Shown here: positions 25,101 through 37,600 of the stretch, one piece after another
Layout of the letters: each line of letters opens with the position of its first letter
Position numbering within the stretch: the first letter of the stretch is position 1
DNA from: Oasisia sp. SBJ-2009
Lineage: Eukaryota > Annelida > Polychaeta > Sabellida > Siboglinidae
NCBI GenBank assembly: GCA_964017155.1
Contig: OZ024854.1
Coordinates: 14,023,681-14,087,680, forward strand
Direction of reading: 5' to 3'
DNA: 64,000 nt
Position numbers and translations under genes: made by a program
Notes under the pieces: model-generated
Told to the model about the DNA's origin: nothing
Databases searched by the model: none
Seen by the model: only the letters and a program-made list of their open reading frames with translations

Positions 25101-28100
25101 AATTCAAGGCAGAACACATTCGCGAAAAAAAAAATTATAGTTGAGTAAAATGCATTTAAAGTTTTGCACTGCATTCTTACGGTGCTATATTTAATTCACT
25201 AATTAGGGTTTTTATCTTCTAATTAGAGGCAGTGGGTGGTTTTTTATCAATTTTACTTGTTCAGCAATAACTAAGCTATAACTATGCATTAAAAAAATAT
25301 GTACAAATTCAGAAAAACACTTAAAAAAAGTGTTGTGTACTTTACAGCAAATTAAAATGGTTTAATTGGCTTCTGGTGATCTATCAAATGTAACTAGTGT
25401 CCATACCTCTTCCGCCGTCTCTCGTCTGCCTCTGGCTTCTGGTGGCGCTTCAAGAAGATCTCGTCCTCCAGGTTCTGCAGGTAGAGACACGTGTCAGCAT
25501 CAGTGAGGGGCAACAATGTCAAAGGTGTTTGAAGACATCAATGTAAGGAGGAAGTGGCAAAATTAGAGAAAGTGTCAATAGGAGGTATGAAAGTGTCAAA
25601 AGTCATGGAGAGTGTCAACAGTTAGGAAGCAGCAAGGTGAGGTAAAATTGCCAACCTACGGGAAGAGTGATCCAGGTACCCACCTCTGTGCCTTCCATTT
25701 GGTAGCCTGTCTGTATCCTGTTGTACTGCCAAGATGGAACTGTCAAAACAGAAATAACCGGTTATTTGTAAGGCCTCAACAAATGTCTCCAAGTGTCAAG
25801 TGCGGTCCAACATGTCACTGACCACCACCTTTGTGTGGCAATGGTGCCACCTAGAGATTACTTGCAACAGTAACTAATTTACATCTACATAAGTGTCGAT
25901 GTTAGAAAAATGTCTGGTCGCTTCGGATGTTTGAGACATTTGGATGTGTGCGACAAATTTAGCAGTAATTTATTCTACAGAATTCAATGCTGAATCATAT
26001 GAATTTGTAGTCCACTGTAAAACTAAAAAAAATGAATTCTTCATCTATCATGGTACAGTACCAGGACATGCGAATTCAAACCCAACATGTAAAAGTTGTT
26101 GCATGTATACCTAACTGGCTGATGGGGTGAGGGAAAACATCAAAACCCTACCTGGAACCTCTTCCTCACCAACAGGCGTGGTTGTCATGACGATGATCTC
26201 ACTATCTGTGTCGGACTCGGGTTTCGCCGTCCACTGGGCGTAGGTCGGCACGTAGTACAAGAGGTCAGTGTGCAACAATAGTTCCTCCTTCGACGCACCT
26301 ATTCGCCGCCGCCGCCCCGACACGGCACCCTTTGACGATGACTCGTAGTTGCTGCCACTGCTGTCACTAACCCTGTCGTTTGCGTTTGACAAAGCACCAC
26401 GTTGTGGTTGTGTTTTAGACCGAGTCGTGTCACCATGTCGGTGGCTGTGGCGTCGAACGATACCGTCTTTATGTGGCGTCACAACTCCGCCACTGCTGCA
26501 CGATGTCGATCTGTGGCGACTGACACGGGAAATGGTTTCGTCATCGGCGTCGGAGACCGCTGCCACAGATATAGCCGCAGTCGTGGCTGAGGATGCAAAT
26601 CTTTTGTTGAGATTCTGTGGAGTCAGCCAAGACTTCTTTCTGCAAACGTAGTTAGGGCTGGTGAGTTTGTGACTTTACAATGAAATAAGCCACGAAACAT
26701 TTTGACATGTGCATGTCGCATCTTGGTAAAGACTGTTTCTATATGGACTAATTTATTCAAATCATAACTACAGACGCTATAAACCAGGGCTTTATGCAGG
26801 ATCAAATTAGTGCCAGTCACGCATGTTTTGGTGGACATGTGGATGTTAACTGTTAAGCCAGTTCACAAACATTAAATGCATTTTTTTACCTGGAAAGGAC
26901 TACAAACACACACGTGACACCATTTACGCTCACTTTCAAGGCAAAACTAACAAGATGTATGGTTTTGGAAGACTTCATTTTTTTACCCGTCCACCCATAT
27001 TTCTACCCGTTCATATATTCGTTTTTACCCGTCCAAATGACGGGTGGACGGGACTCTGCATAAAGCTATGCAATAAACCTAGAAACAATTAAAACATTGT
27101 TGTTCAAATCAGTATGATGGATTGAATATGTGAGTGAAAGTTACCTCTTGTGTCCACCAAGCTGGTTTTTGAGTCGACTGGCGCGCAGTGACGGGGAGGC
27201 GGCTGGCGACCCAGTGCCGACATCACACTGGGTCTGCTGAGGTGTCATCGGAAAACCATTACTGTGAAACTTCTGTTGTCGTAGTAACGCCATCCGCCTA
27301 TCCATCCTCTCCAAGCGACATTTCAGCTGCAACAAAATACACCAATGACATTGGTGCAGTGATTGATTGAGGATGCAGAGGTTATAGCAGGCAAATAGGC
27401 CCTTGAACACACTCGGGACGGAGACAATTATTACAAACTGTATCCCGTAATCAGTATCAGTTTATATAAATGAAAGACTACAGTTGTATTATACCATTTT
27501 AACAAAATAGTCTGAATGACTGACTTTAGTATGTAAGTAGATAATATTACTTCCCCTTTCTTCAAGTTATACAGCATTTATATACAATGGTCAATTGGAA
27601 TGAAGATATATGTATAAAGAGAAGTGATGGTTCTGTCTAATGCCACAATTGGACACATGCAGCAAGTCTATGGAACATACTAACGCAACATCTGACATTA
27701 ACATAGATCTATGAAGTCCTACTGCTGCTTTTAAAGAAATAGTAAAGATTTAGTCATTTACTATTTTCAAGAACTTTTTGTACAGCGCTGTGAGCAACAA
27801 ATGTTGGAACAGCACTATATAAATGTCAAGATTATGATTACTATAAATGATAGATATATATATCCTCAGACATACATAAAATATTGGCATACATATACAA
27901 ATTTGAATTGAAAACAATATAACTTTGCAATAAATAATTTGTTGGGGTCTTCGAATAAATGCTGACAAAGTATTGCAACAGTGCATATAGATTGAACACC
28001 TTATTTATTCAGTAATTATGATGGAAATGTTTAGAAAACATTATAAAAAAAAAATAATAGTGTCACCCTCAATTTTGTATTTTTTGTGAATCCGGTTTAT

Positions 28101-29651
28101 GACATGGTTGTTTATTTGTGTAGCATATGCCTTTGTTATTAAGTTGATAAAATAATTTATTACATGTTTTGTTGATTTTCAATTAGGACAATTAAACTAA
28201 GTGTTCTCATTGATGACTATTGGTGAATGACTCACCTGATGTGTTAATAAAGTAGCATGAAAGGTGGAGATAACGCAACCTGGAATTGACTATGCAAAAT
28301 GTTATTAAATAGTTTAGAAAATGTCCAACAATGAAAAGCAATTGCTCCTGGACCAGAATACTTCCAGAGTATTCTACATATACACAGAGCATTGACCAAG
28401 TAGTATAAAGTATTATAAATGTTAATGTGAGTGATGCTAGAATTGTCCAAATGCTTCATTTTTTAGAACCCATTGTACTACAATATACTGATGGATACCC
28501 GGTACACAATATGCTACAAGTCATATTAAAAAAAATGACAACAAATGTGCTTGTGCACAGAAGTTTTACGGACTGGCCACTGCGAATAGTGGCGAATGTG
28601 ATGGTATGCTGCAAATAGACTCATCCTATTTTTTTTTTTAAATCAAGAAATGTGAATGGGGTTAATCCTTAAAAAACAGCTGACCTCATCCGCGTTTCCC
28701 GTTTTTTGGTGTGATGTGACCCTAGTCCTACACATGTTGCCAGTTAACAATACAAATCCAGAACAGGCAATGCCATGCGTCATACAATGTCGGTCAACTC
28801 ATATCAATATGTGTGCAGCATGACATTGTCATGGAAATGTTCACATAGCATGCAAGAGGAAGCAAACCGGAAGACGATGATGAGTGCGAGCTGTCATGGA
28901 TACTGCACGCGCGTGTGTATTGGAGGCTGCTCCGCCAGAACGCGGATGGTTTCAGCTGCCGTAACAGCTACTTCTAAACATTTATTAATTAAATAACGTT
29001 TGTCCTAACGCTTAGCGTGTATTCTGTCCATTTACCGTAACACCAATGCAACGAACGAAATGTGTCCCAGACTAGTCAGATAAGAGGCACGAACAAAACG
29101 CGAAGAACAATCACGCCTAGCGCAGCCCGAGCCTGCAAATTGCCAATGCGGCCATCTTGAATTTGAACGTCACAGCGTAACATTTAAAGCCAATGTTTAC
29201 ATACTTGTACATATACACAAAACATGGCATTGTATAAATAATTCAGGTGAATAAACACAAATACGAAATATTTTCTAACCGTTTCTTTTTCCTGGCTGAG
29301 TGTCTTAATTTGGCGGTCTTTTGCCAGCAGCATCTCCCGTTGTTGCTGAATTAAATCCAAATGCAGCAACAACAGTTCCTTCCAGTGTGTAGCATCCTGG
29401 CTTTCATCTTTCGGAAATTTCGCTTCTGATGTTTGCATTTTTCTGTTTTCGATATCGCCATCACTTTTCCCCACATGATGCAGCACATCGTTTGTTTCAA
29501 CGTGTTTTAAATCCTGGATTCCGTCAATGAAAGAAGAATGCACGGTCTCGGTAGTCTCCAAAAGACGGTCATTTTTCGACATTTTTCTCCTCGAAATAGT
29601 ATGACGCCCGTCTAATTTGAATTTAGAATTGTCGGTCAACTCCCCTCTCAT
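20596..29651 (-). CDS. MSL1: MSL complex scaffold MSL1 (male-specific lethal 1 homologue), 8 exons, complete
   Basis: Nuclear scaffold that joins MSL2, MSL3 and the acetyltransferase MOF/KAT8 for histone H4K16 acetylation. Exons on the - strand: 29651-29280, 27326-27145, 26639-26152, 25739-25684, 25474-25407, 24252-24125, 23375-23303, 20674-20596. They join in phase to 481 codons (human 614). Coiled coil at about residues 90-142: WKELLLLHLDLIQQQREMLL then LKCRLERMDRRMALL, the segment that dimerises and binds MSL2. A low-complexity Ser/Arg/His middle follows. The C-terminal PEHE domain (about 345-475) reads VPSWQYNRIQTGYQMEGTE, NLEDEIFLKRHQKPEADERR, RWDMQRLRERQLLEKLQ, GSFLPHIDK, VPVSVFGHPLPKI and FELPWF. 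That is the full order expected for binding MOF and MSL3. All introns are GT-AG. Exon 4 is a 56-base micro-exon. The last intron is mostly a transposon. Confidence 0.94.
22128..22165. repeat. (TA)n microsatellite split by a nested insertion
   Basis: Pure TA run left of the nested element. TA-rich sequence resumes at 23015 and continues to about 23097. Confidence 0.9.
22166..23014. mobile_element. Second transposon nested inside the Tol2-like element
   Basis: Ends CACGGTTGAAAAC and, on the other strand, CATGGTTGTTTGATTTAAATC. Both ends are rich in GATTTAAATCA repeats. It sits inside a TA run, so an ATATATAT duplication is present but uninformative. No intact frame. The terminal pattern suggests another non-autonomous hAT element. 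Confidence 0.7.
24298..24525. mobile_element. Inverted-repeat element with a CGAAACGTC hairpin core (MSL1 intron 5)
   Basis: Arms 24314-24344 and 24428-24458 are 31-bp reverse complements with one mismatch (TAGTATAATTAACTTA...). An outer 10-bp pair, CAAGGATGGT (24298) and ACCATCCTTG (24516), may extend it. The centre holds the hairpin GTCCGT-AGCTG-ACGGAC (24388-24404) followed at once by CGAAACGTC, a sequence reminiscent of hammerhead-ribozyme-bearing Penelope-like retroelements, though the CUGAUGA box is not intact. No coding capacity. Confidence 0.6.
26785..27070. mobile_element. hAT-type MITE, copy 2 (MSL1 intron 2)
   Basis: Same family as 5247-5549: starts CAGGGCTTTATGCAGGAT, ends CTCTGCATAAAGCTATG, and shares the internal ACCCGTCCA repeats and CCAAATGACGGGTGGACGGG. 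The 8-bp flanks CTATAAAC and CAATAAAC differ at one base. Confidence 0.87.
27775..27846 (+). mobile_element. LINE/SINE 3' tail fragment (MSL1 intron 1)
   Basis: GTACAGCGCTGTGAGCAAC...GGAACAGCACTATATAAATG, then degenerate ATTA repeats, the tail sequence common to CR1/L2-like LINEs and dependent SINEs. Only the tail is recognisable. Confidence 0.55.
27847..29183. other. MSL1 intron 1, nothing firmly assigned
   Basis: AT-rich intron sequence. The part at about 28850-29165, next to exon 1, has more CpG and contains GCGGCCATCTTGA (a YY1-type CAAGATGGC site read on the - strand), so promoter elements may extend downstream of exon 1. No coding frame resembles a known protein. Confidence 0.4.
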
Positions 29652-30180
29652 ACTAATTCTTGTAGCAGAGATGTATTTACGTCAGAAATGGTCGACTTTT
29701 TCGGTCGTTTCTATCCAATTTCTTCGATGCATTGACCGCCACCATCGTAAACGCAAAAGACGAATTTTAAATTAGTTACCGGAATACACAATTATGCACG
29801 CATGTGTTTCAAACCCAACGGAAGACGTACGTACGTTATGCTATTACGTCATTTACGACAAAATGTCGAAATTAGTGGTTCATTGGTTACTGTGGGCAAC
29901 AGGAAAAGTACATATGCAAATAAATATCATGTAGGCTCAGGGGTACAACTTCGGACTCTTCACTATGAGAATTAATTACCTGGTTAATGCTGCGGTATTA
30001 AAACAATTGGGCAAGTTTTGTTTCCACTTCACATTGCTCTAGTTCACTCAACTGCATAAATGAGTATCTGGCTATAGACAGAGGTGGATATGTGTAGGAG
30101 CTACCTTCGCGCACTAATTGTAGGATGCGGCTGGATGCTTCCCAGAGAAGTTGATCGAGATAGTGTTTGATTGAGCAGAC
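29652..30180. other. Upstream region of MSL1
   Basis: Holds the presumed MSL1 5' UTR and promoter (read on the - strand). No TATA box was recognised. No other gene seen. Confidence 0.4.
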
Positions 30181-30275
30181 CTATATATATATAGCTGTGT
30201 CCAGGGAAGTAAAGTGTAAAAGCGCTTTTTGGGCAGTTCTCATCGCTGATGATTGGATAGTATATAAGAACTTAC

Positions 30276-30591
30276 CTTTTTTAAATATACTTCGCAGAGC
30301 ATGGGTATCATCGTCATGTTTCACGTTTGTATTATGAGCACCATCGCCTTGTACCAAGGATCCGATCGAGCTAGTAAAAGCTCTTCTTGAGATCAAGTGC
30401 TTGAGGACGAGGTGCATCCCTTTGAAACCCCCACACAGTCCTCGTATATCCATGTGGTTTGAATTAAGCAAACATATTTTCACTTGGTGTATTACCAGGG
30501 TTCGAAATTCATTATATCCGGTAGTTGTCCTGACGACTATAGTAGAAAAGCACTTCACTTGAACCGCGACTAATTTTGAAAACCTAAACAT
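30276..30591 (-). other. Candidate coding exon of unknown function
   Basis: A 105-codon open stretch on the - strand begins MFRFSKLVAVQVKCFSTIVV, a basic and hydrophobic N-terminus that could be a mitochondrial presequence. It ends at a good donor, AAAAAAG|GTAAGT. I do not recognise the protein and could not place a following exon. The start has a weak Kozak context (T at -3). It could be an upstream non-coding exon of MSL1, a short separate gene or chance. Confidence 0.22.
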
Positions 30592-30891
30592 TTACGCAGC
30601 GGTCGCCAATTATAGTGGCGTACGTATCCAGGAACGACATGTTGGATGTTTCCAAACTGTTATTTTTGTAAACCAGGATATTGCATTTCATACTTCGCTA
30701 TACGTATGGGGATGTGGAGGAGTTTCTGGCAACGAAAATTCACAGTATGTACGTCCTTGCAATGTATTGGACGTTGAATTAATTGTAAACGTTACCCGTG
30801 TAGAACCATTTCATATACCATACACTAAATTCGTGTTATCTGCAAACCTGGGAATTCTTTAAAATAGTGCTGGAAACACATTATAGGTGTC

Positions 30892-30893
30892 GC

Positions 30894-30962
<69 letters not shown>

Positions 30963-30965
30963 GCG
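30892..30965 (+). tRNA. tRNA-Asn (anticodon GTT)
   Basis: Seventy-four bases fold into a complete cloverleaf. Acceptor stem GCCTCCG/CGGGGGC (one U-G pair), D arm GCGC-AATCGGTTA-GCGC, anticodon arm TTCGG-CTGTTAA-CCGAA with anticodon GTT, variable loop AGGTT, T arm GGTGG-TTCAAGC-CCACC, discriminator G. No intron and no encoded CCA, as expected for eukaryotes. Internal A box TGGCGCAATCGG and B box GGTTCAAGC are present, and a T run follows. It decodes AAC and AAU. Confidence 0.98.
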
Positions 30966-30969
30966 TTTA

Positions 30970-30974
30970 TTTTT
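30970..30974 (+). terminator. Pol III terminator of tRNA-Asn
   Basis: TTTTT four bases after the discriminator base, preceded by TTTA. Confidence 0.85.
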
Positions 30975-33900
30975 CATACTGTAATAGCAGCATTGCCTTC
31001 AAAAATTGATCTTATATAATGGTGTGTTTAGTGCACCTATATAACACACCTATTCTAAACTATCCCATCACTCGAACTCAACAGTTTTATTTTATTTTGT
31101 TATTCGTCAATAATTGTCCACCAGGTGTCACTACAAGCGTCAGTCAGATTATTTATGTAAGTTACGTTTCAGTTAATTATCAAGGCGGAATATAAAAGTA
31201 TGACTACCGTTCAAAATAGTTAAGCATTGTAGCGTGTACTTGTTAACGTTCAATCCCGGAATCGGACTGTTTTCCGCCATTTATCTATGAAACGTCAATT
31301 AATAAGGATGACGTTCACTAGATGGCGTAACAGTTATCTGCCGGATGAGTCCGTGCATAGTCAGACCAAAGGTATCTTGTATCAACGTCTACGTACACCC
31401 TACTGGATGTGAACAAATGATACCACAATGTAATACTAACAGTATACACGACGTATTTTATGGAAACAAGCAAGCAGATGCCTGCATACTTAACCAACAT
31501 TACGCCTGAGCGTTCCTTCCTAGCTGATGGCCATTCGTCAATATTATTGTCAAAAGTACCACCAATCCAACTGAATCTAATCGAATATAATCTAACTTAG
31601 CCCTACACCTAAAACTAACCCTAAACTTAAATATATATATGTAGTTTTTATGTACATCGGAACAGCCTTAATAGGACATTTGGACGTGGAGGGGTTGCAA
31701 ATACTCATCGCCGTAATGGCAACATGACTGTCGAAAACTGCTCTCTAAATTTCTGTATACAAGCTGCCCACTCAAGCTAGCTGGGCACTGTAACATCATA
31801 TTTCAACTTTGTTGTATATTAAACATGGTTTGCGTATCCATAGTTCCATATCTCCATATGAATTAGTATTTCGTGTATATATGTTACATGCATAACGTGT
31901 CCTGTGAAGCGGCCACCTGTCTTATACGGCCGTAGAACCGGCCAATCTGTATAAGTGATGGTCGCGCTATGAGAGATGTTACGGTAACTGCATTACAAAA
32001 TATTGTGTATTATATTGTTTATTCGTACCAATCGACACTGTTGTACATGATTCCTAAAGATGAACCTCTCCCTATTTTAGTTGTAAATTGTTTATTGTTC
32101 CAGCTTCCCAGCACTTTTTTCAAACCCAGACACATTAGTACATCTGGGCTAAACATATAGTAAACTATGGGCGGACGATGGATCAGAATGTAACGTTTGT
32201 AGCAACACTCGAAGCCACTTATTACCAACCGCAATATTATAAAATAATATATATGCTGCTGTCAGTATTCATTCTTTCGTAGAATTGTTATTGTCACAGC
32301 ATGCCCAACGGTAAACAACTAGGAAGATCTGGATACCCGGTCGACTCATCATCCACAATAACTTACAACTACGTCTACGACGATACATTGTAATCAATCA
32401 TTATGATTGTGCTAGCATTGGACACACACACACACACACCAGATGTCCATACCCAACGGCTGACAAATAACATTTCTACCTGTGCGCACGCAGGCACGCC
32501 TGCACACATGCCCGTACATCGAACATCCGCACGATTCGGAGCAACGTGAACTAAAAAATTGCATGCGATTTATTTGACCAGAACTCACGTGATACCTCAC
32601 AATCGCACAACAATGACGCAGTCTAATTACTAAGGTGATTTATATACTTATTGTGGATTCAAAATACGTCACTAGCAATCCGTGAAACTGCAGTGTTCGA
32701 GTAGTAATTGACCACTAGCGTATTATTTGAGGACTTTGATATACACAAAATAACTATAAAAAATTGTAAGTCATATTTAATAATCTGTGGTAGTGGTTTA
32801 GCAATAAAAAGTATGCAATTTTTTATATATAATTTCAGCCAAAAATACATTATTAAAAACAAAGCATGGTGTAGCGAAACTGGAAGAGTTGACAGACATA
32901 TCCCAGGAACATAACAAAGGCATAGAGGTCCTAGTCATTTTTATCAAGTATTGTAAATGCTGTCAGTCCAATTACAATTAATTGTTATGCATTCACTTGT
33001 GTTTATACGGTCGTCGCGCGCGCAGTTATATAAACAGGGCTCGGGAAGTGACTTACAATGCATGAGAATGGTGATTAATTGGATTAGCCGGAAATAGTAG
33101 GCCTACGGGGAGAGACCCAGATTACCAGGGAAAAAAGAATCGACAACTATTTAATGATGAACGTTGTGAAAGCAATTACCAGCATCCGCTCGCAATGCCC
33201 CTGAAGACGCAACAACTTCTAGGAACTCCTAAAAATTAGTCGGCTCACTGGCTGGCGTGAACATTCCGAAGATATTGTGCAATCATGTAGGCACTATAAC
33301 AGTTGTACAGGTAAATTTAATTGTTGCGCTTTACGGTGGTAAATCCCAATCGCGGGAACTGCGTTCCTTATTTATGACTGAATCGTTTAGTGTAGCACAA
33401 CAATATTATGGTGTAGTTATGATTTCAAAATAGTCTCATCTCTGAATTGGCAAAGAAAACCAAAATGATGTTACGACTATTTCAACATGGGAGCTATTTG
33501 ATCACCGTAATATATTTAATTACATTATTCTGATGAGATAAATATCTATAGTTGCTTATGTGGCACATTATCACAATATTATTGATTCTATAGTAAATAT
33601 AACTATATTAGTTCTAATGAGTATTTATCTATCTACAGAAGAGTTCCGCGTGCAGTCTAGGGGGAGGGGTGAAGTTGGAATTTCCAGGGGAGCCTCAAAT
33701 GGATGCAGTTTTAATCCTAAAGTAATTAATACATTTGGGAAGCCTGCAGTCGCATGTCAAAAAAGCACCCAAAAAGGATACCCACACAATCTCCTTGCCT
33801 AACAAAGAAATACAGGCGTGTGTACACCATTACTTCGCAGCAGTACTGCGAAATAAAGGTTAGTCCATGCGGCTAAAATAAAGAAATCTATATTTAACAC

Positions 33901-34030
33901 AGATCTTGGCAACAATTCAGCCATAACAAACATCTCAGACCTAGACCCTGTGCTCAGACTAAGCGCAGGCTACCGATTTGGTCTCACTCTCAGCCGAAGC
34001 AGTCATGCACTGCGATGACTAACAGCAAAC
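30975..34030. other. Intergenic region between tRNA-Asn and the STK17 gene
   Basis: About 3 kb of mostly AT-rich sequence. A short (CA)n tract at 32421-32438 and a degenerate CCTAAA-rich stretch near 31600-31630 are visible. No gene or full-length element was recognised. Confidence 0.5.
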
Positions 34031-34670
34031 GTCTCGATTTAGCCACGCCTACAAAAGGTAAAACTTTTCTGATTGGGTAACGAAGAGTTCCGGTTTCCAG
34101 TTGCTCCAAAATAACTTGCTATGCTACGAGCACAATTCGCATTTCCTACAGTTTCCACACAATTATGACTACATGCTGCATCCCTACTATTTGTTTGTTT
34201 ACACGTATGTACAACTGAAACTGAACGTGACCGCATTTTTCAGTCATTCTACTCGTATACGACCAACCGGGGGTCGCAAAACCGATGTCAATCAATGACG
34301 TCACGATGAACGATGTCGCCGTCTGCTCGACGAACCATTTTGATTAGCGACAGGTGAGCGGTGGCGGTTGGAAGGACTCTTCCGCTTTTCGTGAAATAAA
34401 ACGTCAACGAAGGGATTATTGGAGGCACCTCGCAGTGGACTGTGTATTCGTGGTACAAGTGTATGACAGGCTGCGACGAGCTGAATATTTTGAATGATAA
34501 CGACCCTGTCGGTGACGGCGACATGATGTCGTGCTGATCACTGGGACTAGGTCTAGGAAAGGCGAAAGCAGATCGTCGGTTGCTGTGCCGCTTCGGCCGG
34601 GTACGTTGACACATTCGTTCGTTTGACAGCATCCGAATCACGTGTGAGAACTGCTCGTCAATATTTTTAA
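34031..34670 (+). promoter_or_regulatory. Probable STK17 promoter and 5' UTR
   Basis: Base composition becomes more GC- and CpG-rich toward the first coding exon. A perfect CRE palindrome (34296-34303) lies within it. No TATA box at a convincing place. Confidence 0.45.
34296..34303. promoter_or_regulatory. CRE palindrome TGACGTCA
   Basis: Perfect 8-bp CREB/ATF consensus about 370 bases upstream of the STK17 start codon. Suggestive only. Confidence 0.4.
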
Positions 34671-37600
34671 ATGTTTAGCGCAGTAGACACCGCTTTTTGC
34701 GTCGGCGGAGCAAGTAACGGAATCGCGAAGGGCCTGTCGTCGCCGAAGCCAGCGCGAGGACAGTCGAAGCCACTGCCATTGAGAAGTGTCGAGAATACGA
34801 ACGGAGTTGGCGAGCCTGCCGCTAAAACAAACACCACGCGGACAATGAATGACCTGCTGGTGCCGAATTGTAATAACAACAATCCAACGGCGAAGGGCGC
34901 GATGACCATTCGGACGGAGCCTTTCAGTGACCATTACACAGTGATTTCGGACATCGGCCGGTGAGTACTATAACCGTGTCTGCTTGTATTTGAGCCTAGG
35001 AACTAGAGTAGTGAGTCATAGCGTTTTGTTCACGGCTTAAACAGGTGCCGCAGACCGCTGAATAACGCCGCATACCGATCATTTTTTACTGCCATGTTGT
35101 CATTGTTCTCCTGACTCGAGCACAAAGTCACCTGTTTGAATAAACCATATCAAAATTGTGATTGAACAGAAGTGAGCATTCACATAAATGTCAACCGAAA
35201 TGACAATCAATGCACAATCAATTAACAAATCAAATGTACCAATCTCGGTAATCTTTTTCCAAAGTAATATTGCTGATTTACATTTGTTGTAATAATCGAT
35301 TACCATTGCATAAGTTGCGTGCAGTTATTGTGTCGATTATAACTTATATCTCCCACTCTCATTGTGGTAAAACTGTGACAATTTAATTGGTAAAAAAATG
35401 TGTGACAAACTGTGTATGACTGTTAATCATAATATTATTACTGACATGTTTTATACATGGATCACAATTCACAGTTAGCTGATATTCGAAATGTCACAAG
35501 CAATAAACTAAATATGTGGACTTATAATTTAAGTATTGTTTTTATTTTTATTCTTTTAAAATGTCATGAGCTTTATGTATGCAGTGAATATCTTGAATGT
35601 CTTACGTAATATAGTGTAGTCAGGATATTTTATTCTTAATAAGATAAAATAGTACTATATAACACATCATGGTAGTATTGATTGAGATTACAAACATGGA
35701 TCTAGTAAAGAGCATGTCAGAATATGAAATCATATCAATTCTGGAACTTATGGAAGAGATTTTAACATAAGTGAATTGATGTGGTTATGTGGTTACAGTA
35801 GTAAATACCCATAAATAAGGAAAGCAATATAATAACAAAGGAAGTTGCTGAGTCACATGCGCTAAGGAAGTGTGTTACTATGTCAATAAAAGGAAGCTTA
35901 TCCCAAAGTGCTTTGGTACATAGTGCTACATGCCCTTGGCCCCTGTTAAGGAACTGTCAATCTGTCACCATGACTTTTTTATTGACCAAAGTAAAATTAA
36001 GTGTTCTGTCTAACAACATTTGAATGATAGAATATATAATGGTAGAAGATATAAAACTTTTCATTGTCATTGTGCATGATGATGATATCCACACACACGG
36101 CACAAGTGCAACTAAGTAGTCACTACGTAAGTACATTGTTCAGGCTATTTACTTACCCGTCAACGTTTACAAGGATATCAGGCAGGACTGAATGTAGCTT
36201 AACCTGAAGACTGAAGCCTCACTAATGTTCACATGCAGATGGCTGTAGAATACAAGCCTGTTGAATGCCTGGGATTCAGCACCATAAAGTGACAAATTGC
36301 AAAAGTTGATGAAAAAATTACAGTAAATGTGCACATTACAGGGAAACCTAACACTAATAATATCAGTTTAGACTCAGAATGTATCAGTAACTTTCCTAGA
36401 ACTGAGTACAGCGCACTGAGTGCAGAAATCCACGCTTAGGTCTGTTTCACCTACAGGTGGTAAATGCCTCAGGGTGACCCCCCGGATAACACTTGTGCCT
36501 GCTTCATTCCTCGGGGTAGTTTCCTGTTGACCAGCGCACTTGTACCCAGTGCCGTGGTGCAACAATTTGGCGGTCTGGTACTGCCGCTGTTTCCTCCAAA
36601 CGCACAACAGAAAACACATCATTGACATTCCTGCCTGCAAGTCGTCTGGTTTGACCATCCTGCTAAATTGCATAACAATCTGGCATTGTATTTATACTAC
36701 AGCGAACACTCAGTGCTCGCCGAGTGCGGGACTGTACTGTTAGACTTATATGGCAATTATCTGTATCCCAATAATTATGAATCTGGTAGATGCGTCTGTC
36801 ATATTATGCTATCTTTTCTCCAGAGTGGAATATTCATGATTTGTTTCCCAATCATTCTGAATTGTTACCAACCCTTTTAAGCACCTTAAATTAAGTGCCC
36901 TTTATAATATGAATGTTTAGTTTACAATTTTGCAGATATTTATGACTAATCTCAGGTTATTAAAGACAATTTGATAGGCAACATATTCACTGGATTCTAA
37001 TAATATTTTTTTATGACGAACACATAATTAATTATAAAAGCAAAGAGTCTAAAAAATTCAAATTAAACATTACGTTGCATAAGTCAATGTAATATGGCCC
37101 ATTTAAATTTTCATTCATGCTGACGTAAGTTCACCACTTGGTACTTGTTTTATCCTCAATCTAAACAACACCAGACATTGGCAGACATCCTGCACTTGAG
37201 GACAGATTCCACAGCGGCCGTGGGCTCAGCTATTCAGATTGCTACATGCATTGCTGAATCAACAGCATATACATTACTCTACCAGTTCGTTCTTTCATAC
37301 TTTCAGGCTATGTTCTGTCAACCGGGTCTCTGTGGTAATTATCGTTTAGTTACCATGACAACCGGTAATTTAAAGCTGTTGTGGTTGTGAAGAAATAGTA
37401 TGCCTTGTTGGGTGACATGTGTTATGTTTCATGTTTTAGTGTTGATACCTAGGTTGGAACTGCACAAATGCAAAAACAGTGCTCACTGTTATGAAAGAGT
37501 TTAATAACACCCTACAATGACACAAGAAAAAACATGGAACTAATTTAAATGATTTTGGTTGTTATTTAACCAACAATCTTGTGACCCTGTGGTTGTCTCT

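Noticed and set aside
31570..31640. CCTAAA/CTAACCCTAAA-rich stretch as an interstitial telomere repeat
   Set aside because: Only isolated degenerate motifs, no tandem TTAGGG array.
36374..36673. 99-codon - strand frame in STK17 intron 1
   Set aside because: No resemblance to a known family that I can defend and no splice or start context. The length is within chance for this composition.
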